Positions 7,230 to 15,964 of a stretch of DNA of 61,551 nt are shown piece after piece. Under the pieces are notes generated by a model that saw nothing but the letters and a program-made list of their open reading frames with translations, ran no database searches and was not told where the DNA came from. Within the stretch, counting starts at the first letter, position 1. Every line of letters starts with the position of its first letter. Position numbers and translations under genes: made by a program. Source of the DNA: JALXCH01 sp964495805 (GTDB taxonomy: Bacteria > Calditrichota > Calditrichia > RBG-13-44-9). The stretch spans positions 1-61,551 of the forward strand of contig CAZBWV010000028.1 of the NCBI GenBank assembly GCA_964495805.1. Reading direction: 5' to 3'.

Positions 7230-10200
7230 ATGAAGCGTTTTTTTATGGTTCTGTTTATTGTCGTTTTATTCCATTCTCTTCTTCTGGCCTCAGGTGAGAT
7301 GATTCAGCTGAATTCCGGCGGAGAGAATGCACTGGTACTCCAGAATCGGACTCAGACCGGATTGATCATGGAACTGACCATTTCGCAGATGCTTGCCGTG
7401 GAGTCCGAAACTCCCTGGGGAACGTACACTACTCTTCACCTGCCCAATTTCGAAGGTGAACGTCTTGAAATCGGAAAAGCGATGTTACCGGAAGTGCACC
7501 AGTTGATTGATGTCCCTTACGGTGCTGACGTGCAGGTGCGAGTTGTTTCTGCTGAGAAGCAGGAAATTAGTCTTCAGTCGTATCATTTTCAGCGCCCGGT
7601 TCTGCCCTATCAGGGACCCATCGAAAAAACGGAACAGGCGCTGCAGGCACACCAGTTTCAGATGAATTCCGCTTATTACCTCTCCACCGTCTATGACGAC
7701 ATGCCGCTGGTGACTTACCAGCAAGTGGGGAATTTGCGCGGACACATCCTGGGACAGATACGCATCAATGCAGTACGCTACCTGCCTGCGGAAAATAAAG
7801 TACTGGTCTATCACCACGTGGTCGTGGAAGTCAATTTCCTGCACCCTGATCTGGCACGCACGAAAGCCATTCACGAAAAATATCGTTCACCCTACTTCGA
7901 ACCGCTTCTGAAAGAATTCACTCTAAATTTCGAATCCACGAAAGGAGACCTGACCCAATACCCGGTCAATTACCTGATCATTTACTACGACAATTTTTAC
8001 AACGATATTCAGGACTTCATTTCCTGGAAAAAACAGAAAGGGTTTAACGTCAAGGCGGTAGCCATTTCCACCATCGGAAATACTTACAATGCCATTCGTT
8101 CTTACATTCAGAATGAGTACAACGGATCAAATCCACCCAGCTTTGTTGTCCTGGTGGGAGATAAGGAACAGATTGCCACAGGTAGCGGGCAAACTGGTGG
8201 GCATGTGACAGACCTGTACTACACCACCATGACTTCCGGAGATTTTGTACCGGATATCTATATCGGTAGGTTGTCTGCTCAGGTGACACCTCAGTTAACT
8301 GCCCAACTGGATAAAATTTTACCTTACGAAAAATATCAGATTCCAGATCCTGCATTTTTGGATCATGGTTGCTTTGTGGCAACCAGCGACGGTAGCAATT
8401 ATCAAATTGCTGAAGGCACCCACGATTACGTAATTAACACCCATTTTATTCCCAACAATTTGCAGTACGACAAACTGTACGCCATTACATACGGAGCCAC
8501 CGGGCAACAGGTGATTAATGCTATAAACGACGGACGGTTTATCGTAAACTACTCCGGCCATGGTAGCGAAACTTCCTGGGCTGGTCCGTCGGTTTCCCAA
8601 TCCATGGTAAACACCACAATCAACCAGAACAAATATCCCTTTGTGATTTCCAATGCCTGTTTAACCGGTTCTTTCCAGGTAACCGAATGTTTCGGAGAAA
8701 CCTGGGTGCGCAAAGCCAATGGCGGTGCTCTGGCTTTTACCGGTGCCAGTAACTCTACTTATTGGGATGAAGACGATGAGTGGGAACGTCGCGCCTACGA
8801 CGGGGTATTCTGGGAAAATTACCACACCCTGGCTGCATTTATTTTCCGTGGAAATCTGGGAGTGCTAAACGCCGGTTACTCACGGGCACAGTACTATTTC
8901 GAAGTGTATCACCTGTTCGGGGATCCTTCGTTGATGCTTTACTGGGGTGTTCCCACCACCATGACCGCCAACTATACCAACGTGGTGTTCCTGGGTTCTC
9001 CTTCGTTCGACATTACCGTGGTGGGTGAAGATAGTGCTCTGGTCTCCCTTTACATGGACGGACAGATTTATGGCACTGCATTAACCGATGCCAATGGTTA
9101 TGCGCAGGTTCAGTTGAATCCCATCCCCACCACGCCGGGGACAATGGTACTCACCGTGACCAAATTCAATCGTCAACCTTTAATCGATTCGTTGCAGGTG
9201 ATTCCCGCTTCCGGTCCTTATCTGTACTGTATTCAGCCCGTAGTGAATGATGCTGCAGGAAACAACAATGGTATTCCCGAAGCAGGCGAATCGTTCGAAT
9301 TGGGATTCCTGCTCACCAATGTAGGAATTGACGTGGCGCAAAATGTTCAGGCCAGTTTAACCACCACCGATACCCTGGTGGAAATTCTCACTGCCCAGAC
9401 CTCGCTGGGAACCATCAATGCTGGCGATACCCTAACCGCTGGTAGTATCTCCATCCATGTGAAACCGGAAGCTGAACATCTGCACGCCTGTCAGCTCAAT
9501 CTTCATATGGCAGATAACAACGGAAATAGCTGGGATCAGGTGCTGTTCCTGACCATTCGCAAAGGCGCCAGAATCGATATTCTTACCCCTGCTTTGAGCT
9601 ATCCCAACACTTTCCTGAATTTCTCTTCGGTTCAGCAATTAAAGGTTCAGAACAACGGACCGGACACTCTGTTCATCTACGATATTCAATCCGATATTCC
9701 TCAATTCACGGTTCCCAATCCCCAGGTGGTTGTGGCGCCGGGAGCCCAGACCTCTATTCCAGTAGAGTTCATCCCCACAGACACAGTAACCTACCAGGGA
9801 ACGTTAACTGTGTACAACAGCGATCCGATGAATTTCCAGACCACATTTACGGCAACCGGTACGGGAATTTTTGCACCGGACATTGCTTTTGAACCGGATA
9901 GCATTTCCCGCCAGCTGAGCGTGACGGACAGTGTGGTCATTCCGGTGATTGTGAAGAACGAAGGGTTGGGCGAACTGGTGTACAACGCACAGATTGCCGG
10001 TTATCCGCCCTCTCAGGGAATGCCACAGAAAGGTTCCGGTGGGGCAGATAATTTCGGCCATATCTGGATTGATAGCGATGAAGCCAGTGGCCCGGAATTC
10101 CAGTGGTATGATATTTCCATCAGTGGAACACCGTTGAATTTAACCGGGAATAATGCCATTTCGGATCAAATCAACATTGGTTTCAATTTCCCCTTCTACG

Positions 10201-11111
10201 GTACCCTTTACGATAAAATTCGGGTGTGCACCAACGGATGGTTGAGTTTCACCAGTTATTCCGTAGCTTACAATAACACCAATCTGCCCAGCCCGCTGGC
10301 ACCGCGTTCCATGGTGGCACCATTATGGGACGACCTGCTTTTTGCCACGGATTCCAAAGCATACTTTAAAACCGAAAGCAACAAACTCATTGTGGAATTT
10401 CAGAATATTTACACGGTCACCGGCGGTGGTCCCTACACTTTTGAGGTGATTCTGTACGACAATGGAAACATCATTTTACAGTACCTCTCGTTGCAGAATC
10501 TGGAAGAAAGTTATACAGTCGGAATTCAGAATCAGGCTGCAGACGATGGCTTGACGATTGCTTACAACCAGACTTATCTCAAAGATTCCCTGGCGGTACT
10601 GATTAGCAAACATAGCTGGGCAACCATCTCTCCCATGTCCGGTACGGTGGAACCAATGAGTCAGGATACGCTGTACCTGACTTTGCGTACCGAAAATTTC
10701 CCCACCGGAGAATTCTGGGCAACCATTCAGGTGGAAAGCAACGATCCGGATGAGGGTCTGGCTTACGTTCCCATTCACATGGTTGTGGATACCAGTCAGA
10801 CCGGGATCACCGGGGATTTCACCGGAATTCCGGCAAAATTTGCTTTGCACCAGAACTGGCCTAATCCGTTCAATCCCACCACCACCATTTCCTACGCGTT
10901 GCCACAGGCAGCGGATGTGGAACTGGCCGTCTTTAACGTGCTGGGACAACGAGTAAAAACATTGGTGCAAACGCATCAAAATGCCGGTACATACCGGGTA
11001 TTGTGGGATGGCACTAACGCACAAAATCAACCGGTGGCTTCCGGAATTTACATTTACCGGCTGGTGGCCGGAAATCGGGTAGCCATTCGCAAAATGATTC
11101 TGATGAAGTAA
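7230..11111 (+). CDS. Secreted C25 (gingipain-family) cysteine peptidase with C-terminal sorting domain
   Basis: A protein of 1293 residues. The ATG at 7230 has GGAGG five bases upstream and opens a clear signal peptide; an in-frame start at 7185 has no such support. After a C25-type pro-region comes the peptidase domain with the His444 motif (NYSGHGSET) and Cys477 motif (SNACLTG), the C25 catalytic pair. Then follow Ig-like, CARDB-like and choice-of-anchor-like beta domains (FTATGTG; NFPFYGTLYDKIRVCTNGWL). About residues 1205-1293 form a FlgD-like sorting domain (NWPNPFNPTTTISYALP, ending ASGIYIYRL). It is probably exported by Sec and then type IX secretion, to the surface or medium. PorU, the type IX sortase, is also C25; the long multi-domain middle favours a cargo protease. 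Confidence 0.9.
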   Translation: MKRFFMVLFIVVLFHSLLLASGEMIQLNSGGENALVLQNRTQTGLIMELTISQMLAVESETPWGTYTTLHLPNFEGERLEIGKAMLPEVHQLIDVPYGADVQVRVVSAEKQEISLQSYHFQRPVLPYQGPIEKTEQALQAHQFQMNSAYYLSTVYDDMPLVTYQQVGNLRGHILGQIRINAVRYLPAENKVLVYHHVVVEVNFLHPDLARTKAIHEKYRSPYFEPLLKEFTLNFESTKGDLTQYPVNYLIIYYDNFYNDIQDFISWKKQKGFNVKAVAISTIGNTYNAIRSYIQNEYNGSNPPSFVVLVGDKEQIATGSGQTGGHVTDLYYTTMTSGDFVPDIYIGRLSAQVTPQLTAQLDKILPYEKYQIPDPAFLDHGCFVATSDGSNYQIAEGTHDYVINTHFIPNNLQYDKLYAITYGATGQQVINAINDGRFIVNYSGHGSETSWAGPSVSQSMVNTTINQNKYPFVISNACLTGSFQVTECFGETWVRKANGGALAFTGASNSTYWDEDDEWERRAYDGVFWENYHTLAAFIFRGNLGVLNAGYSRAQYYFEVYHLFGDPSLMLYWGVPTTMTANYTNVVFLGSPSFDITVVGEDSALVSLYMDGQIYGTALTDANGYAQVQLNPIPTTPGTMVLTVTKFNRQPLIDSLQVIPASGPYLYCIQPVVNDAAGNNNGIPEAGESFELGFLLTNVGIDVAQNVQASLTTTDTLVEILTAQTSLGTINAGDTLTAGSISIHVKPEAEHLHACQLNLHMADNNGNSWDQVLFLTIRKGARIDILTPALSYPNTFLNFSSVQQLKVQNNGPDTLFIYDIQSDIPQFTVPNPQVVVAPGAQTSIPVEFIPTDTVTYQGTLTVYNSDPMNFQTTFTATGTGIFAPDIAFEPDSISRQLSVTDSVVIPVIVKNEGLGELVYNAQIAGYPPSQGMPQKGSGGADNFGHIWIDSDEASGPEFQWYDISISGTPLNLTGNNAISDQINIGFNFPFYGTLYDKIRVCTNGWLSFTSYSVAYNNTNLPSPLAPRSMVAPLWDDLLFATDSKAYFKTESNKLIVEFQNIYTVTGGGPYTFEVILYDNGNIILQYLSLQNLEESYTVGIQNQAADDGLTIAYNQTYLKDSLAVLISKHSWATISPMSGTVEPMSQDTLYLTLRTENFPTGEFWATIQVESNDPDEGLAYVPIHMVVDTSQTGITGDFTGIPAKFALHQNWPNPFNPTTTISYALPQAADVELAVFNVLGQRVKTLVQTHQNAGTYRVLWDGTNAQNQPVASGIYIYRLVAGNRVAIRKMILMK

Positions 11112-11132
11112 CGGTTACACACCTCCTGCCAG

Positions 11133-11163
11133 AATAGCCCGGTTTAAAGGCCGGGCTATTTTC
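11133..11163 (+). terminator. Rho-independent terminator after the C25 peptidase gene
   Basis: Perfect 10-bp stem AATAGCCCGG / CCGGGCTATT with an 8-base loop, followed by TTC and more T-rich sequence. Confidence 0.8.
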
Positions 11164-11195
11164 TATTTGGAGTTTAAATTAAAAGGAATTTCATT

Positions 11196-14100
11196 ATGAA
11201 ACGTTTTATTCTGTTTGTTTTTGCTTTTCTATTCCTGGTTTCGGGATCAATCACTGCAAAGGAATACTATTTTCGTTTTCAAATTGAGCAACCTTCTGAG
11301 CTGGACCAGCTCACCCGCATGATTTCCATTGACAACGTGGTGAAAGATACGGTGTACGCTTATGCCAATGAACGGGAGTGGAAAGAATTCACTGCTCTGG
11401 GCTATCAGTACGAACTTCTCCCCCATCCAGGCAGTTTGTACGACCATGCCATGAGCAACTCTCCCAAAGGGATGAAGGACTGGAATACATATCCCACTTA
11501 CGATGCTTACGTTCAGATGATGCAGCAATTTGCCGCTAACTATCCTGACATTTGTGTGCTGGACACTTTTGGCTATTCGGTGCAGGGACGATTGCTGCTC
11601 ACATTGAAAATATCGGACAATGTGCATGTGGAAGAGAACGAACCGGAATTTTTCTACACCAGCACCATGCACGGAGACGAAACTGTCGGTTATGTGCTTT
11701 TGCTTCGGCTGGCCGATTATCTGCTCACCAATTACGGAGACACACTGACCGCCGAAGGTCGGCGAGTGACCCATCTGGTGGACAATATGGAGATCTGGAT
11801 TAACCCGCTGTTTAACCCGGACGGTACCTATGCCGGGGGCAACAACACGGTCAATTACGCCACACGGTATAACGCAAATGGTGCGGATTTAAACCGCAAT
11901 TTTCCGGATCGAATTACCAATCCCATTAACACACCGGCCGGTCGGGAACCGGAAACGCAGGCGATGATGGCACTGGCAGCGGCACAAAACTTTGTTCTAT
12001 CAGCGAATTTTCATGGTGGTGCTCAGGTCGTAAATTACCCCTGGGATAATGGGCAACCCAGTGGTGTTTATTCCATGTGCCCGGATGATGCCTGGTTCAT
12101 CAAGGTTTCCCGAACCTATGCAACTCCCAATCCGGACATCATGAACGGTGGTTTTCCCAATGGTATCACCAACGGTTGCGCCTGGTACGCCATCAATGGC
12201 GGTCGGCAGGATTGGATGTATTACTTCGAAGGCGGGCGTGAAGTAACTATTGAGTTATACAATACCAAAAACCCACCCGGGACGGTACTCCCCCAGCGAT
12301 GGATCAACAACAAAGAATCCTTCCTGGCATATATGGAAGAAGCTTTCCGGGGTATTCGAGGGATTGTTACCGATGCCGAAACCGGACAACCACTCGCTGC
12401 TCGCATCGATGTGGTAGGCATCCCCGATGCTCCGGTATTTAGCGATCCGGATGTCGGCGATTTTTACCGGCTGTTGCTCCCCGGAACCTATTCGATAATT
12501 GTTTCTGCTAACCACTACCAGTCGGACACTTTGACGAACATTACGGTGGTGGATTCACCCGCAACAGTGGTCAATGTTCAGTTGCATCCGCAACAACGTG
12601 CCTGTCTGGCCGGTTATATCTTTCTGGCCGATACGACAAACTACCAGGGAACCTGCGTAACTGTGGAAAATCAATCTGTTTATACCACCAACGACGGCTT
12701 TTTTGAAATGCCGGGAATTTTTGCCGGACCGGTAGAAATCCGGATTTCCCATCCAGGTTATACATTAAAAACGGTTCATGCCACGGTAGCGGGAGAAGAT
12801 ACCCTATGGATTGAAGAGGTACTGTATCCGACTTCGGGTTCCATTCTGGTGATTAACGACGATAGCGGCAAACGGTTGTTGCCCGGTTCCAACCATAATA
12901 AATCGGATGGTATTTCTCTGACCAGCAAATCTACCAATTCCTCTGCTCAGGTGTTTTCCGGTGCCCTTCAGAATGCCGGTTATCAGGTCGTGGTGGAAAC
13001 CAGTGCGCAAACCAACTCCTCCCACTGGTCAGACTATCCGTTCATTATCTGGAGCAGTGGTGCCAACACCAGTCCCATTTCTTCCAGTGTAATGCGAACA
13101 TCGTTGCTCAATTACGTCAACAATGGTGGCAAACTTATCATAGAAGGTGGTGAAATTGGCTATGACTTTCGCAACGATTATCAGTTCAAATCGCAGGTGC
13201 TTCATATTCAGAATTGGGTAACCGATGATGCGGGCAATCTGGTTGTCCACATCAGTTCCCATCCCATTACTCAGAATCTACCGGCAACTATTTCCCTTTC
13301 GTACAGCAGTTATGGCGATCAGGATGCGGTAACTCCTGCAACGGGGACAGAACTGTTAATCCATAATCAGAACCAGACCAATACTGCGGGCGCGCTTTTG
13401 AGCGGAGATGTTCTGTTCCTGGCATTTAACATTGCTGCCATTCCCCAGAATGTGGGTGAACAACTGGTACGTAATGCAGCCGGGTTCTTCTACCCCTTAC
13501 CGGAGATTCAGAACGATCTGGCGGTGATGAATTTATCCGAAGATCTGGCTGGCACGCTTGTCTCCGCCGATTCAACCGTCTCTTTTGCAGTAATTGTCAA
13601 GAATTACGGTACCCAAACTCAACCGGCGGGGAAAAATATTTCGCTGGAAATTCGTAACGGCAGTCAATCCACCCTGATGCAAACCACGATTCCGGATTCC
13701 ATTGCCAGTATGGATACGCTGCTTGTTCCCATGGGCACCTGGACGGTGCCGGATACCACCTGTGTGTGGACAATTCAGGTGAAGCTGGATACGACCGGTG
13801 ACGAAATCCTTTCCAACAACCGCGCCATTTACAAATTGCTTAGTTATTCCAGCCAGGCACAAATTGCCGAGGATTTCGAAGAAGAGCCGCAGGGTTGGCA
13901 GGTCGTGTCCGCAGATACTCAGACCACCGAATACCAGTGGCACGGAGTGACCTGGCCGGTGGAATTCGGACACTTTGCAGCTGGTGTTTATCCGCGCACT
14001 TCCGGGGCATCTCAAAACGAATGGCTCATTACCCCTGCCCTGGATCATCCCGAACAGCTCTCATTTTTCTGGGATTACGGTGCCGACCATGTGACGGGAA

Positions 14101-14639
14101 ATACCATTCTACTATTGGGTTCTGCTACCGATAGTCTGCCGGGAAGTTTTACTGACACGCTTCTGGTTTTCCAGGATGGCGATACCCTTCCCGGAAACGG
14201 CTACCAGCGCTGGGTCCATGTGCCACTGTCAGAAACGACCCGCTTTGTGGCATTTGTGTACCAGGGATTAAACGGAAAATATCTGGTGTTAGACAATGTG
14301 GTGGTCAAACAGGGTGAAGTAAGCGGAATTGAGTTATCCGCTTCTACCCTACCGCAAACGTTTGCCCTGGAACAGAACTATCCCAATCCGTTTAATCCCA
14401 GCACTACCATTCGTTATGCTTTACCTCACACCGCCCGTGTGGTGCTGCGTATCTACAATGTACTGGGGCAAAATGTGGCTACTCCGGTGAACACGGTAAA
14501 GGGTCCCGGTTACCATTCCGTTACCTGGCAACCGGAGCATCTGGGAAGCGGGATTTACTTCTATGAATTGAAAATAATGGATTCCTCATCCGGAAATGTG
14601 CTGTACCAAAAAATGCGCAAGATGCTGCTGGTGAAATAA
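11196..14639 (+). CDS. Secreted M14 zinc carboxypeptidase with C-terminal sorting domain
   Basis: A protein of 1147 residues with a signal peptide (to about residue 21) and an M14 catalytic domain. Zinc ligands are His159 and Glu162 (MHGDE) and His273 (NFHGG); the catalytic Glu is 353 (REVTIELY); the substrate-binding region reads GADLNRNFPD. Next are two carboxypeptidase-regulatory-like modules (about residues 385-460 and 469-540), a domain opening with SILVINDDSGKR, beta-sandwich modules, and a FlgD-like sorting domain from about residue 1057 (NYPNPFNPSTTIRYALP). AAAAGGAATTTC precedes the ATG. It trims residues from peptide C-termini and so complements the endopeptidase upstream, though a terminator lies between the two genes. 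Confidence 0.92.
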   Translation: MKRFILFVFAFLFLVSGSITAKEYYFRFQIEQPSELDQLTRMISIDNVVKDTVYAYANEREWKEFTALGYQYELLPHPGSLYDHAMSNSPKGMKDWNTYPTYDAYVQMMQQFAANYPDICVLDTFGYSVQGRLLLTLKISDNVHVEENEPEFFYTSTMHGDETVGYVLLLRLADYLLTNYGDTLTAEGRRVTHLVDNMEIWINPLFNPDGTYAGGNNTVNYATRYNANGADLNRNFPDRITNPINTPAGREPETQAMMALAAAQNFVLSANFHGGAQVVNYPWDNGQPSGVYSMCPDDAWFIKVSRTYATPNPDIMNGGFPNGITNGCAWYAINGGRQDWMYYFEGGREVTIELYNTKNPPGTVLPQRWINNKESFLAYMEEAFRGIRGIVTDAETGQPLAARIDVVGIPDAPVFSDPDVGDFYRLLLPGTYSIIVSANHYQSDTLTNITVVDSPATVVNVQLHPQQRACLAGYIFLADTTNYQGTCVTVENQSVYTTNDGFFEMPGIFAGPVEIRISHPGYTLKTVHATVAGEDTLWIEEVLYPTSGSILVINDDSGKRLLPGSNHNKSDGISLTSKSTNSSAQVFSGALQNAGYQVVVETSAQTNSSHWSDYPFIIWSSGANTSPISSSVMRTSLLNYVNNGGKLIIEGGEIGYDFRNDYQFKSQVLHIQNWVTDDAGNLVVHISSHPITQNLPATISLSYSSYGDQDAVTPATGTELLIHNQNQTNTAGALLSGDVLFLAFNIAAIPQNVGEQLVRNAAGFFYPLPEIQNDLAVMNLSEDLAGTLVSADSTVSFAVIVKNYGTQTQPAGKNISLEIRNGSQSTLMQTTIPDSIASMDTLLVPMGTWTVPDTTCVWTIQVKLDTTGDEILSNNRAIYKLLSYSSQAQIAEDFEEEPQGWQVVSADTQTTEYQWHGVTWPVEFGHFAAGVYPRTSGASQNEWLITPALDHPEQLSFFWDYGADHVTGNTILLLGSATDSLPGSFTDTLLVFQDGDTLPGNGYQRWVHVPLSETTRFVAFVYQGLNGKYLVLDNVVVKQGEVSGIELSASTLPQTFALEQNYPNPFNPSTTIRYALPHTARVVLRIYNVLGQNVATPVNTVKGPGYHSVTWQPEHLGSGIYFYELKIMDSSSGNVLYQKMRKMLLVK

Positions 14640-14663
14640 CCGACATTCCGGTATTCTCCATAC

Positions 14664-14695
14664 AAAAAGGCGGGTAAAACCCGCCTTTTTTATTC
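14664..14695. terminator. Bidirectional terminator between M14 peptidase and NamZ-like genes
   Basis: AAAAAGGCGGGT-AAA-ACCCGCCTTTTTT: a 12-bp stem with A and T runs on both sides, placed between convergent genes, so it can serve both strands. Confidence 0.88.
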
Positions 14696-14734
14696 TAACC
14701 AATGCAAAATACCATGCCGGGAAAAACGAATGCT

Positions 14735-15919
14735 TCAGGATGAATACCGAAGGTACTGCTTCCAGATTTTCTGATACGTTTTCTCCTCTTCCCGAAGTCG
14801 TTCATCCACTTCCGTTAGCGGTTTCAATTCTTCGATCCACCTCCGTAACCAATCGTTTCCTGCCAGAATATCGATGGGGAGCTTTTCGTACTCATATTCG
14901 TATGGGGGATTTTTCCACCGGAAATTTTCCCGGTTTTGTCGGATTACCTCTTGCAGTAAAGCAATAGTGGTTCGCACCGGCTGAAAAGATTTACGATCCG
15001 TCACGTGAATAAAGCAGCCTTCGCAGGTCTGATTAGCATGTTTGTGGAAGGTGGGTAAAAACTGAATGGGACGGAAGTAAACACCGGGGAGTTGTAGCTC
15101 ATTCAGTTTTTGCGCCAGAGCCCAGCCATCCAGCCAGGGAGCCCCGAAAATTTCAAAAGGACGAGTGGTTCCACGCCCTTCAGACAAATTCGTCGCCTCC
15201 AGCAAACACATTCCCGGATACACCAGCGATGTTTCGTAACAGGGCATATTCGGCGAAGGCATTGCCCAGGGTAACCCCGTTTCCGGGAAGTGCATGGTAC
15301 GCTGCCAGCCCTTCATCTCCACCACAGTCAAATCAACTTTCGGATAAAAAGCATCCTTCAAATATTGAGCAATTTCTCCTATCGTGAGTCCATGACGCTG
15401 AGCAATAGGATGTAACCCCACAAAGCTGGTGAAATTGGGGTTCAGCAGGGTACCTTCAATCTGATCTCCCCCAATGGGATTGGGCCGGTCCAGCACCATC
15501 ACCGGAATTCCCTGTTCCTGGCAGGCTTCCATGGTGAGCGCAAGTGTCCAGATGAATGTATAATAGCGAGCACCCACATCCTGTAAATCCACCACCATCA
15601 GCTCAATATCCTTCAGCATTTCCGGCGTGGGTTTACGATGCTGACCATAAAGCGAATAAATCATTAAACCGGAACGGGGTTCCCGATATCCCTCCCACTC
15701 AATCATGTTATCCTGAGTATGCCCCCATAAACCGTGTTGTGGGCCAAAAACGGCTTGAATATGCAGTTTCCCCTGCCGGTGTAGTGGTAGGAGCAAATCC
15801 AGAATATGCTGAAAATCAACGTTAATGGTTGCCTGATGGCACAACACACCGACGGATTTTCCCCGCAACGGGGCGAACTCCTGTTGATAGAGAACATCCA
15901 GTCCGGGTAAAACTTTCAT
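14735..15919 (-). CDS. NamZ-like (DUF1343) exo-beta-N-acetylmuramidase family protein
   Basis: A DUF1343/PF07075 protein of 394 residues, usual for the family, whose studied member NamZ removes terminal MurNAc from peptidoglycan fragments. Typical blocks are DRPNPIGG, PWAMPSPNMPCYETS and LSEGRGTTRPFEIFGAPW. The block usually written GPEHG reads FGPQHGLWG here (Gln61-His62), replacing the Glu held to be catalytic. No signal peptide is visible, so it may act in the cytosol, unlike exported homologues. AAAGGAAATTTT precedes the ATG. It is convergent with the M14 peptidase gene and lies 45 bases downstream of dinG. Confidence 0.85.
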   Translation of the reverse strand: MKVLPGLDVLYQQEFAPLRGKSVGVLCHQATINVDFQHILDLLLPLHRQGKLHIQAVFGPQHGLWGHTQDNMIEWEGYREPRSGLMIYSLYGQHRKPTPEMLKDIELMVVDLQDVGARYYTFIWTLALTMEACQEQGIPVMVLDRPNPIGGDQIEGTLLNPNFTSFVGLHPIAQRHGLTIGEIAQYLKDAFYPKVDLTVVEMKGWQRTMHFPETGLPWAMPSPNMPCYETSLVYPGMCLLEATNLSEGRGTTRPFEIFGAPWLDGWALAQKLNELQLPGVYFRPIQFLPTFHKHANQTCEGCFIHVTDRKSFQPVRTTIALLQEVIRQNRENFRWKNPPYEYEYEKLPIDILAGNDWLRRWIEELKPLTEVDERLREEEKTYQKIWKQYLRYSS

Positions 15920-15964
15920 AAAATTTCCTTTCCACTTTATATTTCCCTTAACTCAATAAATTCT

